From NCBI GenBank assembly GCA_905234835.1, contig CAJOIZ010000024.1, positions 1 through 64,000 of the forward strand: a stretch of DNA of 64,000 nucleotides, given 5' to 3'. A program made the position numbers and the translations under genes. Below are positions 24,307 to 33,551 of this stretch, piece after piece. Position 1 is the stretch's first letter, and every line of letters starts with the position of its first letter. The notes beneath the pieces were generated by a model, which had not been told where the DNA came from, searched no databases, and saw only the letters and a list, made by a program, of their open reading frames with translations. This DNA is from Paludibacteraceae bacterium. Its GTDB lineage: Bacteria > Bacteroidota > Bacteroidia > Bacteroidales > Paludibacteraceae.

Positions 24307-26931
24307 CTACAGGAACTGTCCTGTAAGACTTTGTTTGCAATTCTTTATATCGGCTTGGGTGCCTGCTGCAACGAGATATCCTCCGTTCTTGCCGCCTTCC
24401 TTTCCGAGGTCAATGATGTAATCGCAGGCGTTAATGACATCCAAGTTATGCTCGATGATGAGTACCGTATTGCCCTTGTTGACCAATTGCCGGAGCACAC
24501 CCAACAGGATGCGAACATCCTCAAAGTGCAGACCTGTGGTCGGTTCGTCAAAGATGTAGAACGTTCTGCCCGTAGAGGGACGTGCCAGTTCTGTTGCCAG
24601 TTTGATACGCTGGCTTTCGCCGCCACTGAGGGTGGTACTTGACTGACCTAATTTGATATACCCTAAACCTACGTCCTGGATGGTCTTTATTTTGCGCAAG
24701 ATATTCGGCTGGCTGTCAAAGAACTCCACTGCCTGATTGACCGTCATATCCAATACTTCGGAGATGGTTTTCCCCTTGAAGCGTACTTCGAGTGTCTCCT
24801 TGTTGTACCGCCGTCCGCCGCAGACCTCACAGGGGATATAGACATCCGGCAGGAAGTTCATACGGATGGTCTTGTAGCCGTTGCCCGCACATTCCTCGCA
24901 GCGGCCGCCTTTGGAGTTAAACGAGAAGCGACCGGCTTTCCATCCGCGCATCTTCGTTTCCGGCAACTCGGCAAAGAGTGCGCGGATATCGGTAAAGACG
25001 TTCGTATAGGTGGCGGGATTGGAACGGGGTGTTCTGCCGATGGGCGACTGGTCAACCGATATAACCTTGTCGATGAGTTCGATGCCGCTGATGCTTTTGT
25101 AGGGGAGCGGAGCAAGCAGAGAACGGTAGAAATGCCGACTGAGAACGGGCTGGAGTGTGCGTGTGACAAGTGACGACTTGCCGCTTCCGCTCACACCGGT
25201 AACGCAAATCATCCGCCCTAACGGGAAAGCCACATCAATGTTTTTCAGGTTGTTTCCGCTGCAGCCGTACAGGGTCAGCCATTCGGTAGGCGGTTCTATA
25301 TTGCGCTGGGCTGTATCCACCGTCTGTAACTCGCCTTTCAGGTAACATGCGGTCAGCGTATCCGTTTTGAGCAACTCCGCCGGCGTACCCTCAAACACGA
25401 TATTTCCGCCTAATCTGCCTGCTTTCGGACCGATGTCCACAATATAGTCCGCTTCGCGCATAATCTGCTCGTCATGTTCCACCACAATGACCGAATTGCC
25501 CATGTCACGCAGTTGCTTGAGCGATTGGATAAGAAGCCGGTTGTCGCGCTGGTGAAGACCGATACTCGGCTCGTCGAGGATATAGAGAACATTGACTAAA
25601 CGTGAACCAATTTGTGTGGCAAGCCTTATACGCTGGCTCTCGCCGCCGCTCAGGCTGTCCGAAGGACGGGATAGCGACAGATAGTTCAGTCCGACACTGA
25701 GCATGAACTGCAACCGAGTGGCAATCTCTTTGAGAATAGGTTCGGCTATGCGTTGCTGTTTAGATGAAAGCAAGCCAGAGTCCTTTTTCCGCAGTTGTTT
25801 GACGAAGGCAAGCAGTTCGTCTATGTCCATTGCGCTCAACTCGGCAATGTTTTTCCCTGTGATGCGGTAACTGAGCGCCTCCTTGTTGAGACGTTGTCCG
25901 TGACACTCGGGACATTCGATGGAAACAGATTCATTTGTTTCTTCCTCTTCTTCTGCCGCTGTGTATTCCATCAGACGGCGATACCAGTCATCCGAATGGA
26001 TAATCTCGTCCAATTTGGACGATGCGCTGCTGTCATCGGAATGAACCACGCCCAGTCCTTTGCAGTAAGGACACCAGCCGTGCGGCGTATTGAACGAGAA
26101 AGTGTGCGGTGCAGGATCCTGATAACTGAGCCCTGTTGTCGGACACATCAGACGGCGCGAATAGTAGCGGGGGTTGTCATCGTTCACCATGGCTACCATC
26201 ATCACACCACCACCCATATCCATCGCTTTGTCGATGGACTGGCGAAGCCTTTTTATGTCGTTTTCATCGGAAGAATCCGCGGCTGACAGTTTCAATTTGT
26301 CGATGACAGCTTCTATAGTGTGATTGCGGTAGCGGTCCAGTTTCATGCCGGCTATAATCTCCTGTAGTTCGCCGTCCACACGAACCAGCAGAAAACCCTT
26401 CCTGCGGACGGTATCGAATAACTCCTTGTAATGTCCTTTGCGGTTATTGACGAGTGGAGCGAGAATGAGAATCTTCTGTCCCGCATACCCGCTTTGAATA
26501 AGATTGAGAATCTGGTCATTGGTGAACTGCACCATCTTCTCGCCCGTTGCATACGAGTAGGCTTCTCCGGCGCGGGCATAGAGAAGGCGAAGGAAATCAT
26601 AAATCTCCGTTACTGTTCCCGCCGTGGAACGCGGGTTGCGGGAGGTGGTTTTCTGGTCAATGGATATAACCGGACTCAACCCTGTTATCCTGTCTACATC
26701 AGGACGCTGCATCGTACCTATGTAGCCGCGTGCGTAGGAAGAGAATGTCTCCATATACCGCCGCTGTCCTTCTGCAAAAATAGTATCAAACGCAAGCGAT
26801 GACTTGCCACTGCCGCTCAATCCCGTAATGACAGTCAGACTGTTGCGGGGAATATGCACGTTAATGTTCTTTAGATTGTGAACCCGTGCGCCGGTTATCT
26901 CTATGTAAGAAGCACTCATTTGGTTATTCAA
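24307..26931 (-). CDS. uvrA: UvrA-type excinuclease ABC subunit A (short form)
   Basis: DNA-damage-recognition ATPase of nucleotide excision repair; works as a dimer with UvrB. Two ABC ATPase halves: Walker A GLSGSGKSSLAFDT (~39-52) and GVSGSGKSSLVTRT (~578-591), signatures LSGGESQRIRLA and LSGGESQRIKLA, and Walker B LYILDEPSIGLHQRD and FYIFDEPTTGLHFED. Two zinc modules are present: CPYCKG..CPECHG and CEECAG..CEVCGG. At 874 residues it is shorter than the usual ~940, so it may be the second UvrA paralogue found in many Bacteroidota. Overlaps rlmI by 8 bp. Confidence 0.92.
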   Translation of the reverse strand: MNNQMSASYIEITGARVHNLKNINVHIPRNSLTVITGLSGSGKSSLAFDTIFAEGQRRYMETFSSYARGYIGTMQRPDVDRITGLSPVISIDQKTTSRNPRSTAGTVTEIYDFLRLLYARAGEAYSYATGEKMVQFTNDQILNLIQSGYAGQKILILAPLVNNRKGHYKELFDTVRRKGFLLVRVDGELQEIIAGMKLDRYRNHTIEAVIDKLKLSAADSSDENDIKRLRQSIDKAMDMGGGVMMVAMVNDDNPRYYSRRLMCPTTGLSYQDPAPHTFSFNTPHGWCPYCKGLGVVHSDDSSASSKLDEIIHSDDWYRRLMEYTAAEEEEETNESVSIECPECHGQRLNKEALSYRITGKNIAELSAMDIDELLAFVKQLRKKDSGLLSSKQQRIAEPILKEIATRLQFMLSVGLNYLSLSRPSDSLSGGESQRIRLATQIGSRLVNVLYILDEPSIGLHQRDNRLLIQSLKQLRDMGNSVIVVEHDEQIMREADYIVDIGPKAGRLGGNIVFEGTPAELLKTDTLTACYLKGELQTVDTAQRNIEPPTEWLTLYGCSGNNLKNIDVAFPLGRMICVTGVSGSGKSSLVTRTLQPVLSRHFYRSLLAPLPYKSISGIELIDKVISVDQSPIGRTPRSNPATYTNVFTDIRALFAELPETKMRGWKAGRFSFNSKGGRCEECAGNGYKTIRMNFLPDVYIPCEVCGGRRYNKETLEVRFKGKTISEVLDMTVNQAVEFFDSQPNILRKIKTIQDVGLGYIKLGQSSTTLSGGESQRIKLATELARPSTGRTFYIFDEPTTGLHFEDVRILLGVLRQLVNKGNTVLIIEHNLDVINACDYIIDLGKEGGKNGGYLVAAGTQADIKNCKQSLTGQFL

Positions 26932-28126
26932 CGTATAGAACCAAGCCTTTCAGGTATTCGCTTTCAGGATGACAGATATTGACAGGGTGGTCAGCCGGCT
27001 GGTGGAGCTGATGCAGTATTCTTACCTTTCTTCCGACCTCTGCAGCAGCAGAAAAAACAGCCAGACGGAACTGCTCCTTGTCCACAGCCTGTGAACATGA
27101 AAAAGTAAACAGCAAACCGCCTTTGCGTATCTGTTCGATGGCTTTGGCATTCAGCCGACGGTAGCCTTTCAGGGCATGGGCAACCGCATCGCGGTGCTTG
27201 GCAAAAGCCGGCGGATCTAAGATAATCAGGTCGTAGTGGTCACGGATATCTGCCATATAGTCGAAGGCATCTTTGGCAAATGACTGATGGGCGGTAGTTG
27301 CCGGGAAGTTCTTTCTAACGTTCGCTTCGGTCAGTGTTATGGCTTTTTCGCTGACATCTACCGAATGAACCATTCGTGCGCCGCCACGCAATGCATATAC
27401 GGAGAAACCGCCCGTGTAGCAGAACATATTGAGAACATCCCTGCCGTGAGCATAATGCTCCACTAACCGGCGGTTGTCGCGCTGGTCGATGAAGAACCCC
27501 GTTTTTTGTCCCTGCAGCCAGTCGATACGGAATAGGAGTCCGTTTTCTTTCGCCCAAACCTCTTCCCCGCTGTTGTCACCCGTGAGATACCCCTGTTTTT
27601 CTCCTTCTACGGGTGCTTTGTAGGGTAGAGTGTCTGCCGATTTATAAAAGACGCTTTGCAGCCCGCCGACCGTCTGCATCAGTGTTTGGGCAATCTCGTG
27701 GCGATACAGGTGCATCCCTACCGAATGTGCCTGCACGACAGCCGCTTTGTCATAAATATCTACTACCAGTCCGGGCAGAAAATCCCCCTCTCCGTGTATA
27801 AGTCGGTACGTATTGTTCTCCGCGGAAACCAACCCCAATTGCTTGCGTATTTTGTATGCGTTCCGGATGCGGTCGCTGAAAAAATCCGCTGGAAGAGAGT
27901 CTGTCCCGAACACCAGCATCCGAACGGCAATCGATCCGATTTGATAGTGTCCAACGCCGAGAATTTTTCCGATGGAATCTACCACTTTTACGATTTCTCC
28001 TTCTTGCGGAGTGCTATAGGGATAATCTTTGTCCAAAACGATTTTTGCAATTGCGCCGGAAAAGACCCAATGGTGATAGCGGAGGAGCGATTCTTCCTTG
28101 TGTTTGCGTAAGATTACTGTAGTCAT
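26924..28126 (-). CDS. rlmI: 23S rRNA m5C methyltransferase, RlmI family
   Basis: 400 residues: N-terminal PUA domain (ILRKHKEESLLRYHHWVFSGAI), an EEHEE-like middle (QKTGFFIDQRDNRRLV) and a Rossmann methyltransferase with DVLNMFCYTGGFSVYALRGGA (SAM site), IILDPPAFAKHRDA and FSCSQAVD, whose Cys is catalytic. Methylates C1962 of 23S rRNA in E. coli. Its ATG overlaps the stop of the upstream nuclease gene (ATGA) and it overlaps uvrA downstream, so the three are translationally coupled. Confidence 0.92.
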   Translation of the reverse strand: MTTVILRKHKEESLLRYHHWVFSGAIAKIVLDKDYPYSTPQEGEIVKVVDSIGKILGVGHYQIGSIAVRMLVFGTDSLPADFFSDRIRNAYKIRKQLGLVSAENNTYRLIHGEGDFLPGLVVDIYDKAAVVQAHSVGMHLYRHEIAQTLMQTVGGLQSVFYKSADTLPYKAPVEGEKQGYLTGDNSGEEVWAKENGLLFRIDWLQGQKTGFFIDQRDNRRLVEHYAHGRDVLNMFCYTGGFSVYALRGGARMVHSVDVSEKAITLTEANVRKNFPATTAHQSFAKDAFDYMADIRDHYDLIILDPPAFAKHRDAVAHALKGYRRLNAKAIEQIRKGGLLFTFSCSQAVDKEQFRLAVFSAAAEVGRKVRILHQLHQPADHPVNICHPESEYLKGLVLYVE

Positions 28127-28836
28127 TTGTCAGTCGGGAATTTGTTTTGTTCTCCGCGTGCAGCCAGAACTTCCTGTTGGTGGAGTTGCTGTTTCTGCAG
28201 GTCGTCTAAATGCAAAGCTGTTGCCTCTGTGTCGGGCAAAGGTTCGGTAGAAAGCAACTCCTTGTAGATGAGGAGTGTCGCCCAAGCATCAGTGGATGCG
28301 TAACGCGCCTGTTCGGGTGTCAGTACAGCATTCTCCCAATTGGTGAGTTGCTGTGTCTTGGATATCTTTTTGCCGAAACAGATGGCGAAAATCTTTTGCA
28401 GTCCGAGATCCAAAATGCCATAACGACCTACAATCTTTTGAAGATCTACGCAGTTTCTTGGAATGAAGTTACGCAATCGCCTCAATCCGGTTATATCGTC
28501 TTTAAAAGCGAGTCCCACTTTGCATATATCCGGATTGGAGAAAATATCCGCCAGCTCCTGCGGCATCCCTATTTGCGAGAGCCGGAAAAGGTGGCATCTT
28601 TCTTCCGTGGCGATTTGCACAAGAGCTGTCGGGAAATGTATGCCGCGCTTGAACGACGGGCGTGATTCCGTATCTACCCCTATCAGTTTCTGTCTGTTCA
28701 AGTAGCGGATGGCATCTGACACTTTCTCCTGCGTATCCACAATGACCACCTCCCCGTTAAAACCGGTCAGTGGCATCCAATGGATAAGGTCTTTGGATAT
28801 ACGGTGTTCAAAATGGTTGGGTTTCCTGACTTGCAT
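28123..28836 (-). CDS. 3'-5' exonuclease of the DEDD/RNase D superfamily
   Basis: 237 residues from the Met at 28836; an upstream in-frame start would lie before the promoter. DEDDy exonuclease motifs: GVDTESRPSF (DxE, motif I), VGLAFKDDITGLRR (motif II) and YASTDAWATLLIY (YxxxD, motif III). No HRDC domain, so it is smaller than RNase D and closer to the stand-alone exonucleases (KlenTaq-like) of Bacteroidota. The natural substrate, RNA ends or DNA, is unknown. First gene of the operon with rlmI, uvrA and lptG. Confidence 0.88.
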   Translation of the reverse strand: MQVRKPNHFEHRISKDLIHWMPLTGFNGEVVIVDTQEKVSDAIRYLNRQKLIGVDTESRPSFKRGIHFPTALVQIATEERCHLFRLSQIGMPQELADIFSNPDICKVGLAFKDDITGLRRLRNFIPRNCVDLQKIVGRYGILDLGLQKIFAICFGKKISKTQQLTNWENAVLTPEQARYASTDAWATLLIYKELLSTEPLPDTEATALHLDDLQKQQLHQQEVLAARGEQNKFPTDK

Positions 28837-28859
28837 ACGATGCGGACGTAAAAAACGCG

Positions 28860-28891
28860 CAAAGGTAGCCTTTTGTTTTTTCAACCGCAAA
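28860..28891 (-). promoter_or_regulatory. Promoter of the nuclease-rlmI-uvrA-lptG operon
   Basis: On the minus strand TTTG, 20 bases, TACCTTTG (perfect). It overlaps a divergent -7 element, TACCTTTG at 28900-28907, for the LytTR gene, so the two promoters may interfere. Confidence 0.8.
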
Positions 28892-28915
28892 TCTTTTTAT
28901 ACCTTTGCCGCGCTA

Positions 28916-29530
28916 ATGAGAGAGAAACTGTTTCGATATCTGCAAAGCAGGCGGCACATTGCCATCGTGACGCTCGGCGGATGGATAGTTGCCGGTCTGG
29001 TTATCCTGTTGTTCAGCCCGTACCGTATTCATGATTGGGTTGAAACGAACCGTTATGTGCTGATGTGGGCGGAGATAGTCCTGCTACTCCTTGTTGCTAT
29101 TCTCTTTGCCAATGATGCCTCTGACGCCCAACATCAATTGGAGTTGTTGTCCGAGTCGGAAAAGCGCGAGACTCAAAGGAGTGTCGATATGTACAACTTC
29201 TACGATGAGAGGGGCGAATTGAAACTTTCTGTCAAACCGGACAGACTATACTATTTAGAGGCGGCAGACAATTATGTGAAGATTCATTATTCCAATGGCG
29301 GCCGAATAGAGAAACTGATGATTCGCAATACGCTGAAGAACATTGAATGGCGTTTCCGTGATATGGGACTTGTCCGTTGCCATCGCTCCTACATAGTCAA
29401 TCTAAACAAGGTTCAAGTGCTTCGCAGACAAGAAGGGGAAGTGCTTCTTGATTTCGGAGAAGAGAAGATACCTCCCATTCCGGTCAGCAAAGGATATGGA
29501 GAGAAGATGCTCTCTTTGTTGGCCAAGTAA
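28916..29530 (+). CDS. Membrane-anchored LytTR DNA-binding regulator
   Basis: 204 residues from ATG 28916. Two membrane helices (IAIVTLGGWIVAGLVILLF and YVLMWAEIVLLLLVAILFA), a short linker, then a LytTR domain from about residue 100 (RLYYLEAADNYVKIHY, VRCHRSYIVNLNKV, IPVSKGYGEKM). There is no receiver domain, so it is an unusual one-component regulator tied to the inner membrane; its signal is unknown. The -7 element TACCTTTG ends 8 bp before the ATG, so the transcript is nearly leaderless. Confidence 0.9.
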   Translation: MREKLFRYLQSRRHIAIVTLGGWIVAGLVILLFSPYRIHDWVETNRYVLMWAEIVLLLLVAILFANDASDAQHQLELLSESEKRETQRSVDMYNFYDERGELKLSVKPDRLYYLEAADNYVKIHYSNGGRIEKLMIRNTLKNIEWRFRDMGLVRCHRSYIVNLNKVQVLRRQEGEVLLDFGEEKIPPIPVSKGYGEKMLSLLAK

Positions 29531-29551
29531 AAACAGAAAACCTCATATACT

Positions 29552-30214
29552 ATGAATGTTATCAACCTGTCGGAGCAGCCTTCGCTGCTCAGCCGGTACC
29601 TGAAGGAAATCCGCAGTGTCACTATCCAGCAGGATAGTATGCGTTTCCGGCGCAACATCGAACGCATAGGCGAACTGATGGCTTTTGAAATCAGCAAGCG
29701 ATTGCCATACAGGGACGAAATAATCCAAACTCCCTTAGACAAAGCGCGTGTGCAAGACATCGAATCGCCGCTTGTATTGGCAACCATCCTTCGTGCGGGA
29801 TTGCCTTTTCATCTGGGTTTCCTCAATATGTTTGACAATGCGCAGAACGCTTTTCTCAGTGCCTATCGCCGCGTAGGTCGCAACGAGCAGGGTGAGGAGC
29901 AACTGGAGATAGTCAGCGAATACCTCGCCGCACCCCGTTTAGACGACAAGACGCTACTGCTGGTTGATCCGATGCTGGCAACAGGTATGTCTATGGAGGT
30001 GGCTTACAAGGCGTTGCTCAGTCACGGACAGCCTCAGAGGACGCATGTGGCTTGTGTTATCGGTACCAAGCAGGCGCTAGATTATTTAGAGCGGAATATG
30101 CCTGCCGATACAACAGTCTGGTGCGCAGCCATAGATCCGATGCTTAACGAAAAGAAGTATATTGTCCCCGGATTAGGCGATGCGGGCGATCTCTGTTTCG
30201 GCGAAAAGCTATAA
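29552..30214 (+). CDS. upp: Uracil phosphoribosyltransferase
   Basis: 220 residues. Salvages uracil with PRPP to UMP; cytosolic. The PRPP-binding loop is LLVDPMLATGMSMEVA (~144-159). The N-terminus is the longer Bacteroidota type with RFRRNIERIGELMAFEISKRL, and the C-terminus ends GLGDAGDLCFGEK as in the family. It follows the LytTR gene by 21 bp and could be cotranscribed. Confidence 0.94.
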   Translation: MNVINLSEQPSLLSRYLKEIRSVTIQQDSMRFRRNIERIGELMAFEISKRLPYRDEIIQTPLDKARVQDIESPLVLATILRAGLPFHLGFLNMFDNAQNAFLSAYRRVGRNEQGEEQLEIVSEYLAAPRLDDKTLLLVDPMLATGMSMEVAYKALLSHGQPQRTHVACVIGTKQALDYLERNMPADTTVWCAAIDPMLNEKKYIVPGLGDAGDLCFGEKL

Positions 30215-30226
30215 GTCCGACATCTT

Positions 30227-30607
30227 GTGAAGCGTCTTTGTTACTATATCCCCACGGTCATAATCGCTACCGTCATAGCGTACCTGTCCCTATTACGCGA
30301 AGTCCGTTTTTCCCTTCCTCATTTTACCGGTTGGGACAAATTGGTGCATTTTATGATGTACTTTGTCTTGGCGGCAGTTATGCTTTGGGATGGTCGTAGA
30401 GCCAAGATGCTGAGTCGGCGGATGTCCTTCGTTGTGTTCGCTGTGTGTTCCCTTTATGGCGGAGTGATAGAGGTTTTGCAGGAAAAGTATTTCTATCCCC
30501 GTACAGGTGACTGGTTGGACTGGATAGCGGATTGTTTAGGAGTAGTTTGTGGAATATGTGTTATGTTACTGCTATGGAAACATCGGAAGAAAGACGCTAC
30601 CTGTTAG
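30227..30607 (+). CDS. VanZ-family small membrane protein
   Basis: 126 residues, four membrane helices, GTG start. LREVRFSLPHFTGWDKLVHFMMYFVLA and YGGVIEVLQEKYFYPRTGDWLDWIADCLGVVCG match the VanZ-like fold, including the conserved WDK.xHF and E..Q....R..DW.D...N/D patterns. The molecular role is not established for such chromosomal members. Its end overlaps dprA. Confidence 0.88.
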   Translation: MKRLCYYIPTVIIATVIAYLSLLREVRFSLPHFTGWDKLVHFMMYFVLAAVMLWDGRRAKMLSRRMSFVVFAVCSLYGGVIEVLQEKYFYPRTGDWLDWIADCLGVVCGICVMLLLWKHRKKDATC

Positions 30608-31650
30608 CACTCGTATCATTGTACAGCAACCGCCCCCGGCAGTTGCGCCAAATAAAAGCCATGTACGGCAGTGCCGTCGAGGCTTGGAAGCATATCCATG
30701 AACCGGAAATGGCTACGGCATTACGGCGTGCCGATGAGGAAGAGAATTTTATAGCCAAGCACACTATCTCTGTGTGGACAGAGGAGGATGCAGACTATCC
30801 CGCTCATTTGAAAGAGTGTCCCGATGCACCGGTGCTTCTGTTCGGCAAAGGTAATATACGTGCAAATGCCGGAAAGATGGTATCTGTCGTTGGAACGCGC
30901 TCTTGCACTGACCGTGGACGCGACCTTACCCGTCAGTTCGTCTTGGATCTGGCGCAACGGTGTCCTGACCTGACAATAGTCAGCGGTTTGGCGTATGGTA
31001 TTGATGTGGCGGCTCAAAAGGCGGCTTTGGAAGCGGGATTACCAACTATCATTGTTGCGGGTCACGGTTTGGACCGTATCTACCCTGCCTTGCACCGAAA
31101 CATTGCCGTGGCAGCATTGAAAGAGGGCGGTATTCTGACCGAATATATGTCCGGCACCGAGCCGGAGCGGTATAATTTTGTGGCTCGCGACCGCATCATT
31201 GCCGGTATGGCGGATGCAGTGGTAGTGGTAGAGTCCAAGGAACGCGGCGGTTCACTGATTACCGCCGGTATGGCGAACGACTACAACCGCGCACTTTTCG
31301 CTTTCCCGGGTCGTGTTCAGGATGAGTGTTCACGAGGATGTAACCAACTTATCCGCGATCAAAAAGCAGCGTTAATAGAAGGAGCAGACGACTTTCTGCG
31401 ACAGATGATGTGGGACACGGGCAACCCAGCCGCAGAACAGACATCCATATCTCTGCCCATCGACAATCTTTCGGATTCAGAGCAAACCGTCTTAGACAAA
31501 CTGCGTGAACAGGAAGACGGTATGCAAATCAACTATATCGTTCAAGAAACACGAATGTCCTATCCCCAAGTGTCCTCCACACTTATGATGCTGGAAATGA
31601 AAGGCGTTGTCAAAGCGCTTCCGGGAGGTATCTACCGTGCTGTCAAATAA
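30574..31650 (+). CDS. dprA: DNA-processing protein DprA
   Basis: 358 residues from the ATG at 30574, overlapping the VanZ gene by 34 bp. Loads RecA onto incoming single-stranded DNA in natural transformation. SAM-like N-terminus; Rossmann core with VVGTRSCTDRG, VSGLAYGIDVAAQKAAL, VAGHGLDRIYPALHR, FVARDRIIAGMADAVVVVE and PGRVQDECSRGCNQLI; C-terminal winged helix (YIVQETRMSYPQVSSTLMMLE). It is common in Bacteroidota without proven competence. Confidence 0.95.
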   Translation: METSEERRYLLALVSLYSNRPRQLRQIKAMYGSAVEAWKHIHEPEMATALRRADEEENFIAKHTISVWTEEDADYPAHLKECPDAPVLLFGKGNIRANAGKMVSVVGTRSCTDRGRDLTRQFVLDLAQRCPDLTIVSGLAYGIDVAAQKAALEAGLPTIIVAGHGLDRIYPALHRNIAVAALKEGGILTEYMSGTEPERYNFVARDRIIAGMADAVVVVESKERGGSLITAGMANDYNRALFAFPGRVQDECSRGCNQLIRDQKAALIEGADDFLRQMMWDTGNPAAEQTSISLPIDNLSDSEQTVLDKLREQEDGMQINYIVQETRMSYPQVSSTLMMLEMKGVVKALPGGIYRAVK

Positions 31651-31652
31651 AA

Positions 31653-32732
31653 TCAGATGCGCGTCTTGGCATACGGTACTGCCTCAATGGAACAGAAATC
31701 CCCGTCTAAATACTTGTAGTAACCGGCTTGTCCTATCATAGCTGCGTTGTCGGTCGTGAAAGAGAAGGGCGGGATATATACTTTCCATTGGTAGCGATGT
31801 CCATAGTCTATCAAGGCTTCTCTCAATCCGCTGTTGGCACTCACTCCTCCGGCGATGGCTATTTCTGATATGTTTTCATCTTTTGCAGCCTTTTTGAGTT
31901 TACCGAGCAGAATGTTGATGATAGTTTTCTGCAACGAGGCGCATAGGTCTTCTTTCAGTTTTGGTATGCGTTCCGCCAGTTCGTCCACAGTCGTCATGCC
32001 CCGGGCTTTCAACATATCCCGAATGGTGTAGAGGAAGGACGTTTTCAGCCCAGAGAACGAGTAGTCGTATCCTGTAAGATTCGGTTTGGCAAGCGGATAC
32101 TTGGTGCTGTCACCCTGTTTTGACAGCCGGTCTATCCATGGCCCGCCCGGGTACGGCAGTCCCAGTACTTTGGCGCACTTGTCGAAGGCTTCACCTGCTG
32201 CGTCGTCAATGGTCTGACCGAGAATAGTCATTCGGTTGTAGGCTTCCACACGTACAATCTGGCTGTTTCCTCCACTCACCAACAGACAGAGGAAAGGATA
32301 GTGAGGATGCTGTATCTCTATGCCTTGCAGAGACGGAACGGTTTGCCGGTACTGCTCGCTTGGTTCTACGAAATGCGCCATGATATGTCCTTGCAGATGG
32401 TTCACTTCGACCAATGGTATATTGAGTGCGAGCGCGAGTCCTTTGGCGAAAGACGTACCAACAAGCAGTGAGCCAAGCAGCCCGGGGCCGCGTGTGAAAG
32501 CGATGGCACTTAATTCGTTTTTGTCTATACCGGCACGTTTAAGTGCGGTATCCACTACAGGCAGGATGTTCTGCTGGTGTGCGCGTGACGCCAGTTCGGG
32601 AACCACGCCTCCGTATTCCTCGTGTACCTTCTGTGAGGCGGTCACATTGCTCATCAGCAATCCGTCTCGGATGACAGCCGCTGATGTGTCATCGCAACTT
32701 GACTCTATGGAAAGTATTGTAACCTGTTTCAT
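31653..32732 (-). CDS. tsaD: tRNA threonylcarbamoyladenosine synthase subunit TsaD
   Basis: 359 residues from the Met at 32732; a Met five codons upstream is an alternative. With TsaB/E and TsaC it makes t6A37 in tRNAs reading ANN codons. ASKHA fold: ILSIESSCDDTSAAV, GPGLLGSLLVG, metal-binding His pair in VNHLQGHIMAHF, LVSGGNSQIV, KVLGLPYPGGPWIDRL and the C-terminal metal Asp in SFTTDNAAMIG. Its start overlaps the last glycosyltransferase, so it ends the polysaccharide operon. Confidence 0.95.
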   Translation of the reverse strand: MKQVTILSIESSCDDTSAAVIRDGLLMSNVTASQKVHEEYGGVVPELASRAHQQNILPVVDTALKRAGIDKNELSAIAFTRGPGLLGSLLVGTSFAKGLALALNIPLVEVNHLQGHIMAHFVEPSEQYRQTVPSLQGIEIQHPHYPFLCLLVSGGNSQIVRVEAYNRMTILGQTIDDAAGEAFDKCAKVLGLPYPGGPWIDRLSKQGDSTKYPLAKPNLTGYDYSFSGLKTSFLYTIRDMLKARGMTTVDELAERIPKLKEDLCASLQKTIINILLGKLKKAAKDENISEIAIAGGVSANSGLREALIDYGHRYQWKVYIPPFSFTTDNAAMIGQAGYYKYLDGDFCSIEAVPYAKTRI

Positions 32733-33541
32733 TTCGCCTGCATACATAATTGTAAGGTCAATCGGTTGGTTTCGTTGCGCTCCGCATCAAAAATCCAACC
32801 CCATTTATTGAAATATCTTATCATATTGACTGTGTAATTCCAGTTCAAAAGGTTATGCTGAATCTGTTTCTCATTATTTGTTATGGTTATGTCCGGCAGA
32901 TAAAGCGTCAGATATTTGCGATGTATGGTGCGTGTCATATCTATATGTTCGGCATACATGGTGTATCTTTCGTCAAACAGACGTGCTTCCAATGCTGCTT
33001 CCGTGCGCAGGAACATAAAACTCCCGCTCATAGAAGGCACATTCATTATCGTGTCATATCCCGTTGCCCGCAGGACGTTGCTATTCCTTCGTTTTTTCCC
33101 GATGAGAACAGGTAAAAAGACATCTATCGGCGTAGGTAACAGTCGGCATTGATATTGCACCTTTCTCTGTGCATCAATCATTTTCGGCATGACCTGACCT
33201 ACTTGCGGATTATGCTCCATAAACCAGTGCAACCTGTCAATATCCTCTGCCTGCACTTCGATGCCGGTACTCATCACGAGGTGGTATTTGGTTCGTTGCC
33301 ATACACTTTCACGAATAGCGATATTGTGGGCACGACCGAAACCGATATCCTTCCCTTTGTTCCAAAGATAATGGATTTTCTTCGATGAAAACAGGCTTTT
33401 GATGGTCTCTATATCGGTTTCCGCAGGAGAGTTGTCTATCAAGTAGATATTCTTCACTTCTTCGGCTCGCAACAAATCTTCCACTCTTTGTTGCAGCAGA
33501 ATCCAGTTCGGAAGATATAAAGCAATCGAAACATTCAGCAT
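32729..33541 (-). CDS. GT2-family glycosyltransferase (rhamnosyltransferase-like)
   Basis: 270 residues of a GT-A fold. Nucleotide-sugar region IYLIDNSPAET, KDIGFGRAHNIAIRES, then the metal-site region LVMSTGIEVQAEDI, in which the usual D-x-D is altered to S-T-G, and MSGSFMFLRTEAALEARLFDERYTMYAEHID for the acceptor side. It probably adds a sugar to the surface polysaccharide repeat. Overlaps the start of tsaD. Donor and acceptor are unknown; the missing DxD is worth noting. Confidence 0.85.
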   Translation of the reverse strand: MLNVSIALYLPNWILLQQRVEDLLRAEEVKNIYLIDNSPAETDIETIKSLFSSKKIHYLWNKGKDIGFGRAHNIAIRESVWQRTKYHLVMSTGIEVQAEDIDRLHWFMEHNPQVGQVMPKMIDAQRKVQYQCRLLPTPIDVFLPVLIGKKRRNSNVLRATGYDTIMNVPSMSGSFMFLRTEAALEARLFDERYTMYAEHIDMTRTIHRKYLTLYLPDITITNNEKQIQHNLLNWNYTVNMIRYFNKWGWIFDAERNETNRLTLQLCMQAK

Positions 33542-33551
33542 ATTCTCCTTC

